Notes under the pieces: generated by a model | Told to the model about the DNA's origin: nothing | Databases searched by the model: none | What the model saw: only the letters and a program-made list of their open reading frames with translations | Program-made: the position numbers and the translations under genes | In this document: positions 54,106 through 63,150 of the stretch, in pieces | How positions within the stretch are numbered: the stretch's first letter is position 1 | Layout of the letters: each line of letters starts with the position of its first letter | Assembly: GCF_900113125.1 (NCBI RefSeq) | Contig: NZ_FOOG01000001.1 | Location: 1 to 64,000 of the forward strand | From: Halobacillus alkaliphilus | GTDB taxonomy: Bacteria; Bacillota; Bacilli; Bacillales; Halobacillaceae | DNA: 64,000 nucleotides | Reading direction: 5' to 3'

Positions 54106-54282
54106 ATGAAATGTCCGAATTGTAAGAGCAAAAATCTAGGCAAAATAGGAAACGAACAATATTATTGTTGGAATTGTTGTCTGGAGTTAGCTATTGAGAA
54201 CGGTAAAATGAACATAAACCAAATTGAAGAAGATGGCAGTCTAAGTTCTCTCAATGACATATTCTATCAACAAGGATCTTAA
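54106..54282 (+). CDS. Small zinc-ribbon protein
   Basis: 58 residues. The N-terminus MKCPNCKSKNLGKIG and then YYCWNCCLEL supply two CxxC pairs (C3/C6 and about C20/C23), a zinc-ribbon pattern. The remainder is acidic, with no recognised domain. ATG 54106 is chosen because AAAAGGAG lies about 11 bases upstream; the frame is open back to 54052 but without a site. A short hairpin (GACATACT with AGTATGTC, 54070-54100) partly covers that ribosome-binding site. Confidence 0.65.
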   Translation: MKCPNCKSKNLGKIGNEQYYCWNCCLELAIENGKMNINQIEEDGSLSSLNDIFYQQGS

Positions 54283-54288
54283 GCAAGG

Positions 54289-55356
54289 ATGAGTGATCAA
54301 ACAGCCAAGTGGGTACGCCGGTTCATCATCTTCTTCATTATACTTCTCAGTCTATTACTACTAGCCTGGCTGTTTCCCTATTATGATCATATTATTATCA
54401 TAATAGGTAGAATCCTTTTGCCCTTTGTCTTGGCTCTTGTGCTTTCCTTGCTGCTTCATCCTCTTGTAAATCTGCTGGAAGAGACGGGGATCTCAAGGCC
54501 TCTTGCTATCTTGCTTATATTCCTCGTTTTTTTTTCTTTAGTAAGTTTAGGAATCTATAAAGGCTATCCCCGTCTGTTAACACAGGTAAGACTGTTGAGT
54601 GAGCAAGTTCCTGCTTTAACGGAATCTTATCAAGGATGGACGAAGCAGTTATACGCTCAAACTGAAAGGTTTCCAGATGGTATTCATAAAAAATTGGATG
54701 GAAGTTTTTCAGATTTCGAAGAATGGATAAGCACAAAATTAATGAACTTGCTTACAAGTTTAACCGGTATCTTTGATATGGTCTTTTTGGTCGCTGTCAT
54801 TCCCGTAATGACCTTCTATTTTTTAAAGGACTACCAAATGATCGGTCGCTCTTTGATGACTTTATTACCTGTTTCCTGGCATGATGAAGCCGTAAGACTG
54901 AGTAGGGAACTTAGTCATTCCTTGGGAGGATATATTCGCGGGCAGCTTCTAATCAGTCTATTTGTGGGCGCTCTTGCCTCGTTAGGTTTTTGGCTGGTGG
55001 ATCTCCCATACGCTCTTATTCTTGGAATTATAGCAGGAATAACGAATATTATTCCGTATTTTGGTCCTTTGCTTGGGGCCGTACCGGTCCTGATTGTAGC
55101 CGCTACCATTTCAGTAAACATGCTTATATTTAGTCTGCTGGTGGTCCTTGTAATTCAAGTACTTGAAGGAAATTTGCTTTCGCCATATATTATGGGGAGA
55201 AGTATTCACATCCACCCATTGGTTATTATCTTTGCCTTACTTGCTGGTGGTGAACTTGCAGGAATTCCTGGTTTAATTTTAGCTGTACCGGTTCTTACAT
55301 GTCTAAAAGTAATTGTTAGTGAGGTTCATAAAGGACGCATTCATATTGACAGATAG
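54289..55356 (+). CDS. AI-2E (PerM) family transporter
   Basis: 355 residues. Seven or so membrane helices: two N-terminal pairs, a soluble helical linker (about 95-160), and the conserved core IPVMTFYFLKDY, GYIRGQLLISLFVGAL, GIIAGITNIIPYFGPLLGAVP, QVLEGNLLSPYIMG and HPLVIIFALLAGGEL. The fold is shared with AI-2 exporters and Na+/H+ antiporters; the substrate is unknown. B. subtilis yrrI is in the same place before alaS. The -35 element of the alaS promoter overlaps its last codons. Confidence 0.9.
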   Translation: MSDQTAKWVRRFIIFFIILLSLLLLAWLFPYYDHIIIIIGRILLPFVLALVLSLLLHPLVNLLEETGISRPLAILLIFLVFFSLVSLGIYKGYPRLLTQVRLLSEQVPALTESYQGWTKQLYAQTERFPDGIHKKLDGSFSDFEEWISTKLMNLLTSLTGIFDMVFLVAVIPVMTFYFLKDYQMIGRSLMTLLPVSWHDEAVRLSRELSHSLGGYIRGQLLISLFVGALASLGFWLVDLPYALILGIIAGITNIIPYFGPLLGAVPVLIVAATISVNMLIFSLLVVLVIQVLEGNLLSPYIMGRSIHIHPLVIIFALLAGGELAGIPGLILAVPVLTCLKVIVSEVHKGRIHIDR

Positions 55357-55374
55357 GGAACAGTTATCTATAAT
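55346..55374 (+). promoter_or_regulatory. Consensus promoter of the alaS T-box leader
   Basis: TTGACA (55346-55351), a 17-bp spacer and TATAAT (55369-55374), both perfect. The -35 lies in the last codons of the upstream gene. Confidence 0.85.
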
Positions 55375-55380
55375 AGCGCA

Positions 55381-55640
55381 TATCGACACTATACGAACGA
55401 AAAACAGTGAAGGAAAAAAGTAAGCAACTACCCATAATTAGAGAAGCATATTCCAGGCTGAGAAGTATGCTATGGACAGGGTTGCTGAAAGCTATTCCTG
55501 AGTGCGGTTAATCCCCGCCGGAGTCGCGCCTCGTTATTGGCGTCTGAGGTGATAGACAGTTTTATGTCTATAATCAGGGTGGTACCGCGGATTTAAACTC
55601 CCGTCCCTGCCAATGGCAGGGACGGGAGTTTTTTGTTCGT
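55381..55640 (+). promoter_or_regulatory. T-box riboswitch controlling alaS
   Basis: Stem I has the AGTA loop segment, AGCAAC pairing with GTTGCT, then GAAAGCTATTCC, in which GCT (55491-55493) is in the specifier position and reads Ala, matching the downstream gene. The T-box AGGGTGGTACCGCGG is at about 55576-55590, and the terminator (CTCCCGTCCCTGCC with GGCAGGGACGGGAG, then T6) at 55599-55634. Confidence 0.95.
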
Positions 55641-55706
55641 ACAGATAAATAGAGTGTTTATAAAAGAGCATTAAGCTTGATGCACATAACATAAGGAGGT
55701 AATGAT

Positions 55707-58343
55707 ATGAAATCATGGACATCTGCTGAAGTCCGCCAAATGTTTCTGGACTTTTTTAAAGAAAAAAATCACAGTGTGGAACCAAGTGCTTCTCTTGTTC
55801 CTCATGAAGATCCTACACTCCTTTGGATAAACAGTGGAGTAGCTACGCTGAAAAAATACTTTGACGGGCGGGTTATTCCTGAGAATCCAAGAATTGTGAA
55901 CGTACAAAAATCAATTCGCACGAACGATATAGAAAATGTTGGGTTTACAGCCCGCCACCATACTTTTTTTGAAATGTTAGGTAACTTTTCTATTGGAGAT
56001 TATTTTAAAGAAGAAGCGATGAAGTGGGGGTGGGAATTCCTGACCAGTAAAGATTGGATTGGATTTGACGAAAGCAGGTTATCTGTTACGGTTCATCCAG
56101 AAGATGATGAAGCCTATACGATATGGCGAGATATTGTCGGAATTGATGAAGAGCGGATTATCCGTATTGAGGAAAACTTCTGGGATATTGGTGAAGGCCC
56201 GAGTGGTCCAAACACTGAAATCTTTTACGATCGTGGTGAAAAATACGGGAATGATCCTCAAGATCCTGAACTTTATCCGGGTGGAGAAAATGAACGCTAT
56301 TTAGAAATCTGGAATTTAGTATTCTCACAGTTCAATCATAATCCTGATGACACGTACACGCCCTTACCTAAGAAAAACATCGATACAGGAATGGGATTGG
56401 AGAGAATTGTCTGCGTCATTCAAGATACACCTACCAATTTCGAAACAGATTTATTCAAACCCCTAATTGAAGCAACAGAGTCGATCTCGGGAAGGAAGTA
56501 TGGAGAAAGTGAGGAAGAAGATTCTTCCTTTAAAGTTATAGCTGATCATATGCGTACGGTTTCTTTTGCGGTCAGTGACGGGGCTCTGCCGTCCAATGAA
56601 GGAAGAGGATACGTTCTGCGCCGTTTGCTGCGCCGAGCTGTAAGGTTTGCTAAACAAATAGGTATAGATCAACCTTTCATGTACAAATTAGTACCGGAAG
56701 TAGCTAAAATTATGGTCGACTTCTATCCTGAAGTAAAAGAGAAGCAGTCCTTTATCCAAAACGTGATTAAAACGGAGGAGGAGCGTTTCCACGAAACATT
56801 AAATGATGGACTTGCCATCTTATCGACAATTATGAAGCAGGAATCAGAAAAGGGGAGTAATATATTCCCTGGGACAGAAGTATTTCGCCTATACGATACG
56901 TATGGTTTTCCAAAGGAGCTCACAGAAGAATATGTAGCTGATGCTGGTTTTACCATTGATGAAGATGGGTTTATGCTTGAAATGGAGAAGCAACGGGAGC
57001 GTGCAAGGAACGCTCGTCAGAAAGCTGGTTCCATGCAGGTCCAAGAAGGTGTCCTCGGGGACGTTCATGTAGCCAGTGAATTCACCGGTTATGATCAGCT
57101 TCATACAGAAGCAGAAATTATCGAAATGATTAAAGGTAAAGAGTTTAGTGAACAAGCAGAAGAAGGTGATACAGTCTATGTTTTTTTAGATAAAACACCT
57201 TTCTACGCAGAAAGCGGTGGACAGATCGCTGATAAAGGCCGTATAGAAAATGATAACGTCTTATTGGAAGTAACGAATGTTCAAAAAGCACCAAATGGTC
57301 AGCATATGCACGAAGCCGTGATTCAAAAAGGTTCGCTTCATAAAGGTGACAGGGTTCATGCAGAAATAGATGAGAAATCCCGTTCATTTATTGTCAAGAA
57401 TCACACGGCTACCCATTTGCTACATCAGGCCCTGAAGGATGTATTGGGTGACCATGTCAATCAAGCAGGTTCTCTCGTAGCTCCAGATCGTTTACGATTT
57501 GATTTCTCCCACTTCGGTTCAGTTTCCAATGAGGAGATGGAGAAGATTGAAACTATCGTAAACGAAAAAGTATGGCAGTCTATTCCTGTAAGAGTAGAAT
57601 ATAGCTCTATCGAAGAAGCTAAAGAAAAAGGCGCCATGGCATTATTTGGAGAGAAATATGGAGACACTGTCCGTGTTGTGCAAGTAGGTGATTACAGTCT
57701 GGAACTCTGCGGAGGGTGCCATGTGGTAAATACTGCTGAAATTGGTTTATTCAAAATTGTATCAGAGACAGGTATTGGCGCTGGAACTAGACGTATGGAA
57801 GCTGTAACAGCTAAAGATGCTTACTTGTATATGAATGGCAAGGAATCGTTGTTAAAGCAAGCTGGTGAACGTTTAAAGACAAAACCGGAGCAAGTACCTG
57901 AACGAATAGATGTCCTTCATAAAGAGATTAAGGATCTGCAGAGGGAAAATGAATCCCTAAGTGCTAAAATCTCTAATATGGAAGCTTCAACCATCCTTGA
58001 TGAAGTTGAAGAGATTAACGGCGTCAAGGTGCTGGCAAAACAAGTGGATGTGAAAGATATGAATGCTTTACGTTCCATGATTGACGATTTAAAGCAAAAA
58101 ATTGAATCTGGTATTATATTGCTTGCTGCACCAAATGGAAATAAAGTTCAGCTAATTGCAGGAGTATCCAAAGACTTAGTAGAAGAAGGTTATCATGCAG
58201 GACATTTAATTAAAGAAGCAGCTTCCAGATGCGGAGGAGGCGGCGGAGGCCGTCCGGACATGGCTCAGGCGGGAGGCAAGGATGCTTCTAAGATTCCTGA
58301 GGCCTTAGAATTTGCAAAAGAGTATGCAAATCAAGGTTCTTAG
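55707..58343 (+). CDS. alaS: Alanyl-tRNA synthetase
   Basis: 878 residues, same length as B. subtilis AlaS. The class II core has [36 protein letters not shown]. The editing domain has zinc-site motifs [11 protein letters not shown] and CGGCHV. The C-terminal C-Ala domain has the glycine-rich [24 protein letters not shown] is nine bases upstream. It charges tRNA-Ala and edits Ser/Gly mischarging; expression is set by the T-box above. Confidence 0.98.
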   Translation: MKSWTSAEVRQMFLDFFKEKNHSVEPSASLVPHEDPTLLWINSGVATLKKYFDGRVIPENPRIVNVQKSIRTNDIENVGFTARHHTFFEMLGNFSIGDYFKEEAMKWGWEFLTSKDWIGFDESRLSVTVHPEDDEAYTIWRDIVGIDEERIIRIEENFWDIGEGPSGPNTEIFYDRGEKYGNDPQDPELYPGGENERYLEIWNLVFSQFNHNPDDTYTPLPKKNIDTGMGLERIVCVIQDTPTNFETDLFKPLIEATESISGRKYGESEEEDSSFKVIADHMRTVSFAVSDGALPSNEGRGYVLRRLLRRAVRFAKQIGIDQPFMYKLVPEVAKIMVDFYPEVKEKQSFIQNVIKTEEERFHETLNDGLAILSTIMKQESEKGSNIFPGTEVFRLYDTYGFPKELTEEYVADAGFTIDEDGFMLEMEKQRERARNARQKAGSMQVQEGVLGDVHVASEFTGYDQLHTEAEIIEMIKGKEFSEQAEEGDTVYVFLDKTPFYAESGGQIADKGRIENDNVLLEVTNVQKAPNGQHMHEAVIQKGSLHKGDRVHAEIDEKSRSFIVKNHTATHLLHQALKDVLGDHVNQAGSLVAPDRLRFDFSHFGSVSNEEMEKIETIVNEKVWQSIPVRVEYSSIEEAKEKGAMALFGEKYGDTVRVVQVGDYSLELCGGCHVVNTAEIGLFKIVSETGIGAGTRRMEAVTAKDAYLYMNGKESLLKQAGERLKTKPEQVPERIDVLHKEIKDLQRENESLSAKISNMEASTILDEVEEINGVKVLAKQVDVKDMNALRSMIDDLKQKIESGIILLAAPNGNKVQLIAGVSKDLVEEGYHAGHLIKEAASRCGGGGGGRPDMAQAGGKDASKIPEALEFAKEYANQGS

Positions 58344-58344
58344 T

Positions 58345-58373
58345 TTTCCATTAAGTAAACTTAGGTATATAAT
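58345..58373 (+). promoter_or_regulatory. Possible promoter for ireB-ruvX-DUF1292
   Basis: TTTCCA (58345-58350), a 17-bp spacer and TATAAT (58368-58373). The -35 is weak. No terminator is seen after alaS, so read-through is also possible. Confidence 0.45.
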
Positions 58374-58406
58374 GGAGTAAAGACTAACAAGTGCGAGGTG
58401 ACATGA

Positions 58407-58679
58407 ATGAGCTCAATGGATAAAACAATGAGATTTAACTTCTCAGAGGAACCGTTTGACCAGGATGTGCGCTCTGTATTGCTTTCTGTACACAGTGCTC
58501 TTCAAGAAAAGGGCTACAACCCTATCAACCAGATAGTCGGTTATTTACTCTCTGGAGATCCAGCGTACATCCCGCGTCACCAGGATGCCAGAAACTTGAT
58601 TCGCAAAATTGAACGTGATGAACTAATCGAAGAGTTAGTTAAGTTTTATATTAGAGAGAATAAAGAGGGCAATGAATGA
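58407..58679 (+). CDS. ireB: IreB-family regulatory phosphoprotein (YrzL)
   Basis: 90 residues. The strongly conserved [25 protein letters not shown] and [25 protein letters not shown] identify UPF0297/IreB. In Enterococcus the protein is phosphorylated on an N-terminal threonine pair by IreK and affects cephalosporin resistance. Here the N-terminal MDKT segment has a single Thr. GCGAGGTGA is seven bases upstream. It overlaps ruvX by four bases. Confidence 0.93.
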   Translation: MSSMDKTMRFNFSEEPFDQDVRSVLLSVHSALQEKGYNPINQIVGYLLSGDPAYIPRHQDARNLIRKIERDELIEELVKFYIRENKEGNE

Positions 58680-59092
58680 AAAAAATAGGTCTAGACGTTG
58701 GCGAAAAAACGGTAGGAGTGGCTATTTCCGATGCCTTAGGCTGGACAGCCCAGGGACTAACTACTATACATTGGGATGAAACTGATTTTAATACGGTTCG
58801 CGGACCGCTTCAAAAGATCATTGAAGAGCATGAAATCACTGAAGCAGTGGTAGGTTTTCCTAAGAACATGAACGGAACAGTAGGACCTAGAGGAGAAGCC
58901 AGCCAGCGTTTCGCCGCGTGGATAAAAAAAGAATATAAAATACCATCCCATCTTTGGGATGAACGTTTAACGACAATGGCAGCAGAGCGGGTATTGCTGG
59001 ATGCAGATGTCAGTCGAAAGAAGCGAAAGAAAGTCATTGATAAAATGGCCGCTGTTATCATTCTGCAAAGTTATCTAGATTCTAAACAATAA
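58676..59092 (+). CDS. ruvX: Holliday junction resolvase-like RuvX (YqgF)
   Basis: 138 residues. RNase H-fold: [14 protein letters not shown] at the start, [14 protein letters not shown], and [14 protein letters not shown]; the C-terminus has an Asp in [16 protein letters not shown]. YqgF/RuvX is a conserved nuclease linked to 16S rRNA 5'-end processing and, from fold, Holliday junction resolution. It overlaps ireB and precedes the DUF1292 gene by 15 bp, as in most Firmicutes. Confidence 0.95.
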   Translation: MKKIGLDVGEKTVGVAISDALGWTAQGLTTIHWDETDFNTVRGPLQKIIEEHEITEAVVGFPKNMNGTVGPRGEASQRFAAWIKKEYKIPSHLWDERLTTMAAERVLLDADVSRKKRKKVIDKMAAVIILQSYLDSKQ

Positions 59093-59107
59093 GGAGGACG
59101 TTTTATC

Positions 59108-59392
59108 ATGGCACTAGAAAAAGAAGAACGTATTGTAATTCCAGATGAAAATGGAGAGGAACATTTATTTGAGGTATTGTTCACATTCGATGTAGAGCAG
59201 ACGGAACAGTCCTATATTGCCGTCATTCCTGCTGAGCAGAAAGAGGGAGACGAGGTAGAAGTTTTTGCGTTTCGATATGAAGAAAAAGGAAACGAAGAAG
59301 ATGACCTTGCACTCTACCAGATCGAATCGGATGAGGAATGGGAAATGGTTGAAGAAATGCTGAATACTTTGACAGATGAAGATTTAACCTAA
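59108..59392 (+). CDS. DUF1292 protein (YrzB)
   Basis: 94 residues, very acidic (about 35% Asp/Glu). ERIVIPDENGEEHLFEVLFTFDVEQTEQSYIAVIPAEQ and the closing EEWEMVEEMLNTLTDE fit DUF1292. Function unknown. It ends the ireB-ruvX-DUF1292 operon, with AAGGAGGAC upstream and a terminator downstream. Confidence 0.93.
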   Translation: MALEKEERIVIPDENGEEHLFEVLFTFDVEQTEQSYIAVIPAEQKEGDEVEVFAFRYEEKGNEEDDLALYQIESDEEWEMVEEMLNTLTDEDLT

Positions 59393-59395
59393 ATA

Positions 59396-59428
59396 AAAAA
59401 GAGCCTGCAAACTGCAGGCTTTTTTTAT
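59396..59428 (+). terminator. Terminator of the ireB-ruvX-DUF1292 operon
   Basis: AGCCTGCA pairs with TGCAGGCT (59413-59420) around AAC, followed by T7. Confidence 0.9.
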
Positions 59429-59520
59429 GTGAAGCTTCTGAACCATAGAAATTATACCACTGATGTGGAAAGGCTCTCGCATTTTGTAGTATAATGTACC
59501 GGATGGAAGGAGGAAGTCTG

Positions 59521-60654
59521 TTGTCCGAAAGAAATTTTAAAAAAAATTACAAAGCTCGACTAAAAAAACGTAAAGAGGAAGCAAGCACGGTGCGAAAAAT
59601 TGTAGCTTCCATACTTACAATATTTGTTCTTCTTCTACTAATCGGAGGATTAAGCGGTTATTTTTATATTAAATCCGCCCTGGAGCCTGTGGATCCAAAC
59701 GATGAAAGCCAAAAAAGTGTGGAGATACCTTTAGGATCATCCACGTCTCAAATTGCGGGGATTCTAGAAAAGAATGAAATTATTAAAAATGATTTAATTT
59801 TTAGATTCTATACAAAATTTAAAAATGAATCAGGATTCCAAGCTGGAGAATATCAGCTTACTTCGTCTATGAAACTGAATGAGATTATTGATTCACTGCA
59901 GTCAGGTAAATTAATTAAAGATCCGGCGTTTAAGGTAACCATTCCTGAGGGGCGGACGCTCGATCAAATTGCTGGTACTTTAGCAAAGAAATTTCCATTT
60001 ACTAAAGACGAATTTTTAGAAAAAGTGAATGATAAAGAATATGTAAAAGAACTTATGGAACAGTACCCTGAGCTCTTGACAGAAGAGGTATTAAATGAAG
60101 AGATTAAATATCCTCTCGAGGGATACTTATTTGCTTCTACTTATCCTATTTATGTAGAAGATCCTACAATAGATCAGATTGTCCATAAAATGTTAGATCA
60201 GACGAAAGAGGTTGTACTGCCTTACAAAGAACAACTGAATCAGCTGGATTTACTTAATGAGGATATGACCGTACATGACCTAATGACAATGGCTTCGTTA
60301 CTAGAGAATGAAGCCAGAACCTCTGAGAATCGAAAGAAAATCGCTAGTGTATTTTATAATCGTTTAGAAGAGGAAATGCCATTACAAACAGACCCTACTG
60401 TATTATACGCTTTGGGAGAGCATAAGGACAGAGTCTTATATGAGGATCTTGAGGTCGACTCTCCTTATAATACGTACGAAGAAGAGGGATTGCCCCCAGG
60501 GCCGATCTCTAATTTTAATGAAAATGCTTTGAAAGCTGTTGTGCAGCCTGCTGATACAGAATTCTTATACTTCCTGGCAGACGACGAAGGAAATATTTAT
60601 TATTCAAAAACTTTGGAAAAGCACAACGAAAAGAAAAATAAATATATTAATTGA
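59521..60654 (+). CDS. mltG: Endolytic murein transglycosylase MltG (YceG family)
   Basis: 377 residues. Basic N-terminus, membrane helix (about 27-50), LysM-like domain (VEIPLGSSTSQIAGILEKNEII), then the YceG catalytic domain with the Glu in MASLLENEARTSENRKKIASVFYNRL and LPPGPISNFNENALKAVVQPADTE. It cuts nascent glycan strands at the outer membrane face to set their length. TTG 59521 is seven bases after AAGGAGG; the ATG at 59494 overlaps an AT-rich promoter-like sequence (TATAAT at 59489). Confidence 0.94.
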   Translation: MSERNFKKNYKARLKKRKEEASTVRKIVASILTIFVLLLLIGGLSGYFYIKSALEPVDPNDESQKSVEIPLGSSTSQIAGILEKNEIIKNDLIFRFYTKFKNESGFQAGEYQLTSSMKLNEIIDSLQSGKLIKDPAFKVTIPEGRTLDQIAGTLAKKFPFTKDEFLEKVNDKEYVKELMEQYPELLTEEVLNEEIKYPLEGYLFASTYPIYVEDPTIDQIVHKMLDQTKEVVLPYKEQLNQLDLLNEDMTVHDLMTMASLLENEARTSENRKKIASVFYNRLEEEMPLQTDPTVLYALGEHKDRVLYEDLEVDSPYNTYEEEGLPPGPISNFNENALKAVVQPADTEFLYFLADDEGNIYYSKTLEKHNEKKNKYIN

Positions 60655-60661
60655 TTATGGA

Positions 60662-60697
60662 AGAGGAATGCGAGATTACTCGCATTCCTCCATTTTT
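60662..60697 (+). terminator. Terminator after mltG
   Basis: GAGGAATGCGAG pairs perfectly with CTCGCATTCCTC (to 60690) around ATTA, followed by CATTTTT. Confidence 0.88.
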
Positions 60698-60759
60698 GTA
60701 TGTTAAAATAGTGGGGTTGTAAAATGGATGTAATCTTAATATGAAGGGATGTTAACATC

Positions 60760-61389
60760 ATGGAGCAAGATGCGTATCTGCAATCATTGCTGCCGTCTTC
60801 CACAGGACCATTGGCGGATATGGAGGCATACGCTGCGGAAAAGAATATACCCATTATGGAGCAAGCAGGTATATATTTTCTAATGCAGCTCATTCGTATG
60901 CATAGACCTGAACGCATTTTGGAAATTGGAACAGCAATAGGATATTCGGCCCTTCGTATGTTGGAGGCTTCACCTAAAAGTAAAGTTGTATCAATAGAAA
61001 GAGACGAAAATCGTTTTAGAGACGCCCAGCATTTTGTTCATAAGCAAGGAGCTGAAGACAAAATTCAACTCCTGTTCGGGGACGCTCTTGATCTTAAGGA
61101 AGATGTTCAGAAGGAGGGTTCTTTCGACTTCCTCTTTATTGATGCTGCTAAAGGTAAGTATGAAGAATTCTTTCATCTATACGAACCATTATTAAATGAA
61201 GGTGCAGTAATTGTCTCGGATAATGTTCTATTTAAGGGGTATGTTGCAGACGATTCACATGCAGACAAACGTATGGCCAAAATCGCTCGAAAAATTCGTG
61301 ATTTCAATAATTGGCTGGTTCAACATCCCGATTATCATACGACAATTGTACCAATTGGCGATGGTGTAGCTATTACAATAAAAAAATAA
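60760..61389 (+). CDS. trmR: tRNA 5-hydroxyuridine methyltransferase (O-methyltransferase, YrrM)
   Basis: 209 residues. Class I SAM-dependent O-methyltransferase of the COMT-like group: ILEIGTAIGYSALRM (SAM site), VVSIERDENR, FLFIDAAKGKYEEFF (metal/catalytic Asp) and IVSDNVLFKG. In B. subtilis TrmR methylates 5-hydroxyuridine-34 to 5-methoxyuridine and is followed by trhP1-trhP2, which make the hydroxyuridine. Here these two are missing and udk follows directly. Substrate assignment is by orthology. Confidence 0.9.
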   Translation: MEQDAYLQSLLPSSTGPLADMEAYAAEKNIPIMEQAGIYFLMQLIRMHRPERILEIGTAIGYSALRMLEASPKSKVVSIERDENRFRDAQHFVHKQGAEDKIQLLFGDALDLKEDVQKEGSFDFLFIDAAKGKYEEFFHLYEPLLNEGAVIVSDNVLFKGYVADDSHADKRMAKIARKIRDFNNWLVQHPDYHTTIVPIGDGVAITIKK

Positions 61390-61444
61390 CTGAACCGCGT
61401 AGAGTTCAAAGATTATGTTTGGGATGAAAGGAGAAACCAGAAAC

Positions 61445-62086
61445 ATGAAAGATAAACCCGTAGTTATTGGAGTAGCCGGAGGTACAGGGTCAGGGAAAAC
61501 AAGTGTCACCCGATCTATCATCCAGCGATTTGCTGATAAAACAATTCTAATGGTGGAGCAAGATTATTATTATAAGGATCAGAGTCACCTTCCTTTTGAA
61601 GAAAGGCTGCAGACTAACTATGATCACCCTCTTGCTTTTGATAATGATTTGCTAATTGAACACCTTAAACAATTAATTGATCAGAAATCGGTAGAGAAAC
61701 CTACCTATGATTATAAGGTGCATACGCGTTCGGAGGAAACGATACACGTGGAGCCTAAAGAGGTTATTATTGTTGAAGGTATTCTTGTGCTGGAAGATGA
61801 GCGCTTACGCGATTTAATGGATATAAAGGTCTTCGTAGATACTGATGCCGATGTGAGGATCATTCGCAGAATGATGAGAGATATTAATGAACGGGGACGC
61901 ACACTGGATTCTGTCATTGAGCAATATATTAATGTGGTCCGTCCAATGCACCTGCAATTCGTGGAACCCACGAAGCGATACGCAGATCTTATTATTCCAG
62001 AAGGGGGCCAAAACCACGTTGCTATAGACTTAATGGCTACAAAAATTCAAACGGTCCTTAATGAAACGCAAGATCATTTCAATTGA
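61445..62086 (+). CDS. udk: Uridine kinase
   Basis: 213 residues. P-loop [13 protein letters not shown] at the N-terminus, [17 protein letters not shown], the uridine-site YDYKVHTRS, and [21 protein letters not shown]. It phosphorylates uridine and cytidine for pyrimidine salvage. ATG 61445 follows AAAGGAG at 11 bases; the longer frame starts inside the preceding intergenic region. greA follows after 172 bp. Confidence 0.96.
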   Translation: MKDKPVVIGVAGGTGSGKTSVTRSIIQRFADKTILMVEQDYYYKDQSHLPFEERLQTNYDHPLAFDNDLLIEHLKQLIDQKSVEKPTYDYKVHTRSEETIHVEPKEVIIVEGILVLEDERLRDLMDIKVFVDTDADVRIIRRMMRDINERGRTLDSVIEQYINVVRPMHLQFVEPTKRYADLIIPEGGQNHVAIDLMATKIQTVLNETQDHFN

Positions 62087-62258
62087 GAAAATAGTTGAAA
62101 ACCTTCCAGAAATCTGGCATAGTTTTCAATAGTAGTTCTAGAATAAAGAATCCTCGTGTAAAGTATAGTATTTCATTAATGAGCATACGCTGGTATCGCT
62201 CATTTCCTATATGGGGGAACATCAATTTTTTGATGGATTAAAGGAGTGTTCAAAGAAG

Positions 62259-62735
62259 ATGGCAGAAGAAAAAAACTTTTACATGACAGAAGAAGGAAAG
62301 CAAAAGCTCGAAGACGAACTGCATCACTTAAAAACAGAGCGTCGTAAGGAAGTAGTAGAGCGTATTAAAATTGCACGCGGCTTTGGAGATCTTTCTGAGA
62401 ACTCTGAGTATGATGCGGCTAAAGATGAACAAGCATTTGTGGAAGCACGCATTACTCAAGTCGAAAACATGATTAGAAATGCTGTTATTATTGAAAATGA
62501 TAATGACAATCCGGATACAGTAAGCTTAGGTAAATCTGTTACCTTTCAAGAACTTCCTGATGGAGAAGAAGAGACTTATACAATTGTAGGAAGTGCGGAA
62601 GCTGATCCATTTGAAGGGAAAATCTCTAATGATTCACCTATGGCTCAAAGTCTCATTGGGCATGTAGTAGGGGACAAAGTCTCTGTAGCTACTCCAGGTG
62701 GAGATATTGATGTTAAGATTGTTACTGTAGAATAG
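62259..62735 (+). CDS. greA: Transcription elongation factor GreA
   Basis: 158 residues. N-terminal coiled coil ([52 protein letters not shown]) and C-terminal FKBP-like domain ([21 protein letters not shown]). It inserts into RNA polymerase's secondary channel and stimulates transcript cleavage. Acidic DLSEN at the coiled-coil tip is intact. ATG 62259 gives the family length; AAGGAG is 12 bases upstream. The frame extends back to 62211 without a better site. Confidence 0.96.
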   Translation: MAEEKNFYMTEEGKQKLEDELHHLKTERRKEVVERIKIARGFGDLSENSEYDAAKDEQAFVEARITQVENMIRNAVIIENDNDNPDTVSLGKSVTFQELPDGEEETYTIVGSAEADPFEGKISNDSPMAQSLIGHVVGDKVSVATPGGDIDVKIVTVE

Positions 62736-62748
62736 TATTTATAAATAA

Positions 62749-62775
62749 AAGGCAGGGGCTTCCCTGTCTTTTTAT
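62749..62775 (+). terminator. Terminator after greA
   Basis: AAGGCAGGG pairs with CCCTGTCTT around GCTT (one G-T pair), followed by TTTATT. Confidence 0.78.
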
Positions 62776-62835
62776 TATAGGTTTCTTTAATAATACTCCT
62801 GTGGGTTATTGTTGATTTTTAAAGAGGCTAATTAC

Positions 62836-63014
62836 ACAATAAGGCCGGATACTGTAAGACTCGACTTTCGAGATATTGTTTGGAGAAAGGGGCTTCAGGA
62901 AACGGCTCGCTTTCCGCGGCCCTGCGTCGTGCAGGGCCGGAAAGCGAAATCAACCCCGCAGGACCTGATTCTCACAAAAGTCTCGAAATCGGGTCTTCCA
63001 GTATTGGGAGCTTT
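62836..63014. repeat. Long imperfect inverted-repeat element, copy B
   Basis: Outer arms 62843-62873 and 62981-63012 are inverted complements over about 26 bp with few mismatches (both contain ATACTG...AAGAC and TTTCGAGA/TCTCGAAA). The centre is a strong hairpin: TCGCTTTCC + GGCCCTGC (62907-62925) with GCAGGGCC + GGAAAGCGA (62931-62947), loop GTCGT and a two-base bulge. GGGG/CCCC tracts join the two levels. Left arm, left flank (TTACACAAT) and GGAAAGCGAA are shared with copy A at 1141-1461. It lies between the greA terminator and the yrrS promoter and codes for nothing recognisable. Confidence 0.8.
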
Positions 63015-63092
63015 TCAGTAAGATTAATATTGAGATTCAGCAAAGCCTGTAATTTAAGACATTACCTATAAAATGGAAAAAGAATGAAAGTG

Positions 63093-63121
63093 TTGGTCAC
63101 TGCGCCCTATTGTTGTATAAT
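63093..63121 (+). promoter_or_regulatory. Promoter of yrrS
   Basis: TTGGTC (63093-63098), a 17-bp spacer and TATAAT (63116-63121), 30 bp before the yrrS start. Confidence 0.6.
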
Positions 63122-63150
63122 TAACAACGAATTCAAAGGAGGAGACTTGA

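Noticed and set aside
62809-63071. Short open frames across copy B of the repeat
   Set aside because: No ribosome-binding site, low-information peptides, and complete overlap with the repeat.
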